From: an uncultured Lachnospiraceae bacterium
GTDB taxonomy: Bacteria > Bacillota > Clostridia > Lachnospirales > Lachnospiraceae
Reading direction: 5' to 3'
DNA: 6,432 bases
Assembly: GCA_947177515.1 (NCBI GenBank)
Contig: CAMWUU010000206.1
Coordinates: forward strand, 1-6,432
Each line of letters begins with the position of its first letter. The first letter of the stretch is position 1. Position numbers and translations under genes: made by a program. Under the pieces are notes generated by a model that was given only the letters and a program-made list of their open reading frames with translations, searched no databases and was not told the DNA's origin. This document shows positions 5,898 to 6,432 of the stretch, piece by piece.

Positions 5898-5963
5898 TTT
5901 GTCCAAAGTGCGTCAATATTTTAGACTTTGTGCAAACAAAGGCAAAGCCTTGATGGGGTTTGC
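5898..5963. repeat. Two overlapping inverted repeats between the protease and ttcA-family genes
   Basis: TTTGTCCAAAGT (5898-5909) and ACTTTGTGCAAA (5925-5936) are inverted copies with 10 of 12 matches around a 15-bp centre. GCAAAC (5932-5937) also pairs with GTTTGC (5958-5963), enclosing AAGGC-AAA-GCCTT (5939-5951). On the minus strand the second structure lies about 45 bases after the protease stop and could serve as a weak terminator, though no T-run follows. The first could be an operator or the footprint of a small mobile element. Nothing else was seen in this 313-base gap besides the ttcA-side promoter and the AT-rich inverted repeat. Confidence 0.4.
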
Positions 5964-6006
5964 GATAATATAAATATTAGTATGTATTTATTTATTTTTC
6001 ATAAAA

Positions 6007-6432
6007 TTATTTTCCTCGAAATAGTGGTAATACGGTTGTGAGGTAGGCAAGCAGGTTGTATCCCATATGTGCAACAATGCAGCAAAAAAGTGAGTTCGTG
6101 TGCAGATACAAAAGACCAAGAACAATTCCACAGATCCATGCAGATAGGGACTGTACCAGATTCATGTGCAGCAGCGCGAACAGGAGTGCAGAAGTAAACA
6201 GGGCAACCCCTTTTCCATATTGTATCGCCAGGCCGCCGAGAAGAAACCAGCGCATTAATGTTTCCTCTAGGATGGGTGCCAAAATACAGATTTGAATCAG
6301 GGTCAGGATGGGTGCCTTACTTAACTGTGCCAGAGCCTCCTGGTAATTTTCCTCGCTTGAGGGAAAGATTTTTGCGAGAAGTGGGTCGAGGAGGTGGTCA
6401 AGGAACAGAAAGAACAGTACGGAACAGAGGGC
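6007..6432 (-). CDS. CPBP-family (CAAX/ABI) intramembrane metalloprotease, C-terminal part
   Basis: The reading frame is open to the right edge, so the start lies outside; 141 residues are visible. A shorter TTG start at 6282 would cut through the conserved region and is unlikely. Numbering visible residues: EETLMR at 56-61 (motif 1, EExxxR), FALLH at 85-89 (motif 2, FxxxH) and HMGYN at 122-126 (motif 3, HxxxN/B) are all intact. These supply the glutamates and histidines of the active site within membrane helices (about 43-55, 64-80, 95-112, 114-131). The family includes eukaryotic Rce1 prenyl-protein proteases and bacterial members tied to bacteriocin immunity or processing; the substrate cannot be deduced here. 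It ends in a basic RGK tail. The next gene downstream on the same strand is 313 bases away with its own promoter, so co-transcription is doubtful. Confidence 0.9.
   Translation of the reverse strand, partial: ALCSVLFFLFLDHLLDPLLAKIFPSSEENYQEALAQLSKAPILTLIQICILAPILEETLMRWFLLGGLAIQYGKGVALFTSALLFALLHMNLVQSLSAWICGIVLGLLYLHTNSLFCCIVAHMGYNLLAYLTTVLPLFRGK

Noticed and set aside
6056..6295. Plus-strand reading frame at the right edge
   Set aside because: It lies antisense to the CPBP protease, whose three catalytic motifs are intact.

Overview
The window looks like a chromosomal segment of a low-to-mid GC Firmicute, most likely a Clostridia/Lachnospiraceae-type gut anaerobe. The basis is AAGGAGG-type ribosome binding sites, AT-rich spacers with sigma-A-like promoters, a tRNA gene without an encoded CCA, and the style of the proteins. 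This is inference; no phylogenetic marker is present. I see no phage, transposase, CRISPR array or recognisable defence operon. It reads as a run of single-gene transcription units.

Layout. The left edge holds the 3' part of a tRNA-Lys(UUU) gene and its hairpin terminator. Next comes an ECF-like promoter (TGAACC-N16-CGTC), a structured leader, and a 467-aa ECF sigma factor with a 277-aa C-terminal extension. The extension starts exactly where a strong internal Shine-Dalgarno and an in-frame ATG occur. A 13-bp hairpin ends this unit. The next gene-free stretch (1739-2091) holds a 17-codon signal-peptide-like mini-ORF folded into a hairpin, a perfect 10-bp palindrome, a near-consensus sigma-A promoter and a structured 5' leader. 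These lead into a small membrane-anchored protein (142 aa).

On the minus strand, 2664-4136 encodes a ~490-aa membrane protein built as two copies of (two TM helices + soluble domain). Divergent from it is a 152-aa protein with a basic disordered N-terminus. Its last five codons and stop lie in the first unit of a four-copy 41-bp tandem repeat. The minus strand then carries a TtcA-family PP-loop tRNA thiolase with its own good promoter. After a 313-base gene-free stretch with three inverted repeats comes the C-terminal 141 residues of a CPBP (CAAX/ABI) membrane protease that runs off the right edge.

How they fit together. The clearest candidate regulatory unit is the sigma factor: a possibly self-transcribed ECF gene, no anti-sigma gene beside it, and a large fused domain that could take over sensing. 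That link is inference. The remaining genes have separate promoters or opposite orientations and show no obvious shared pathway.
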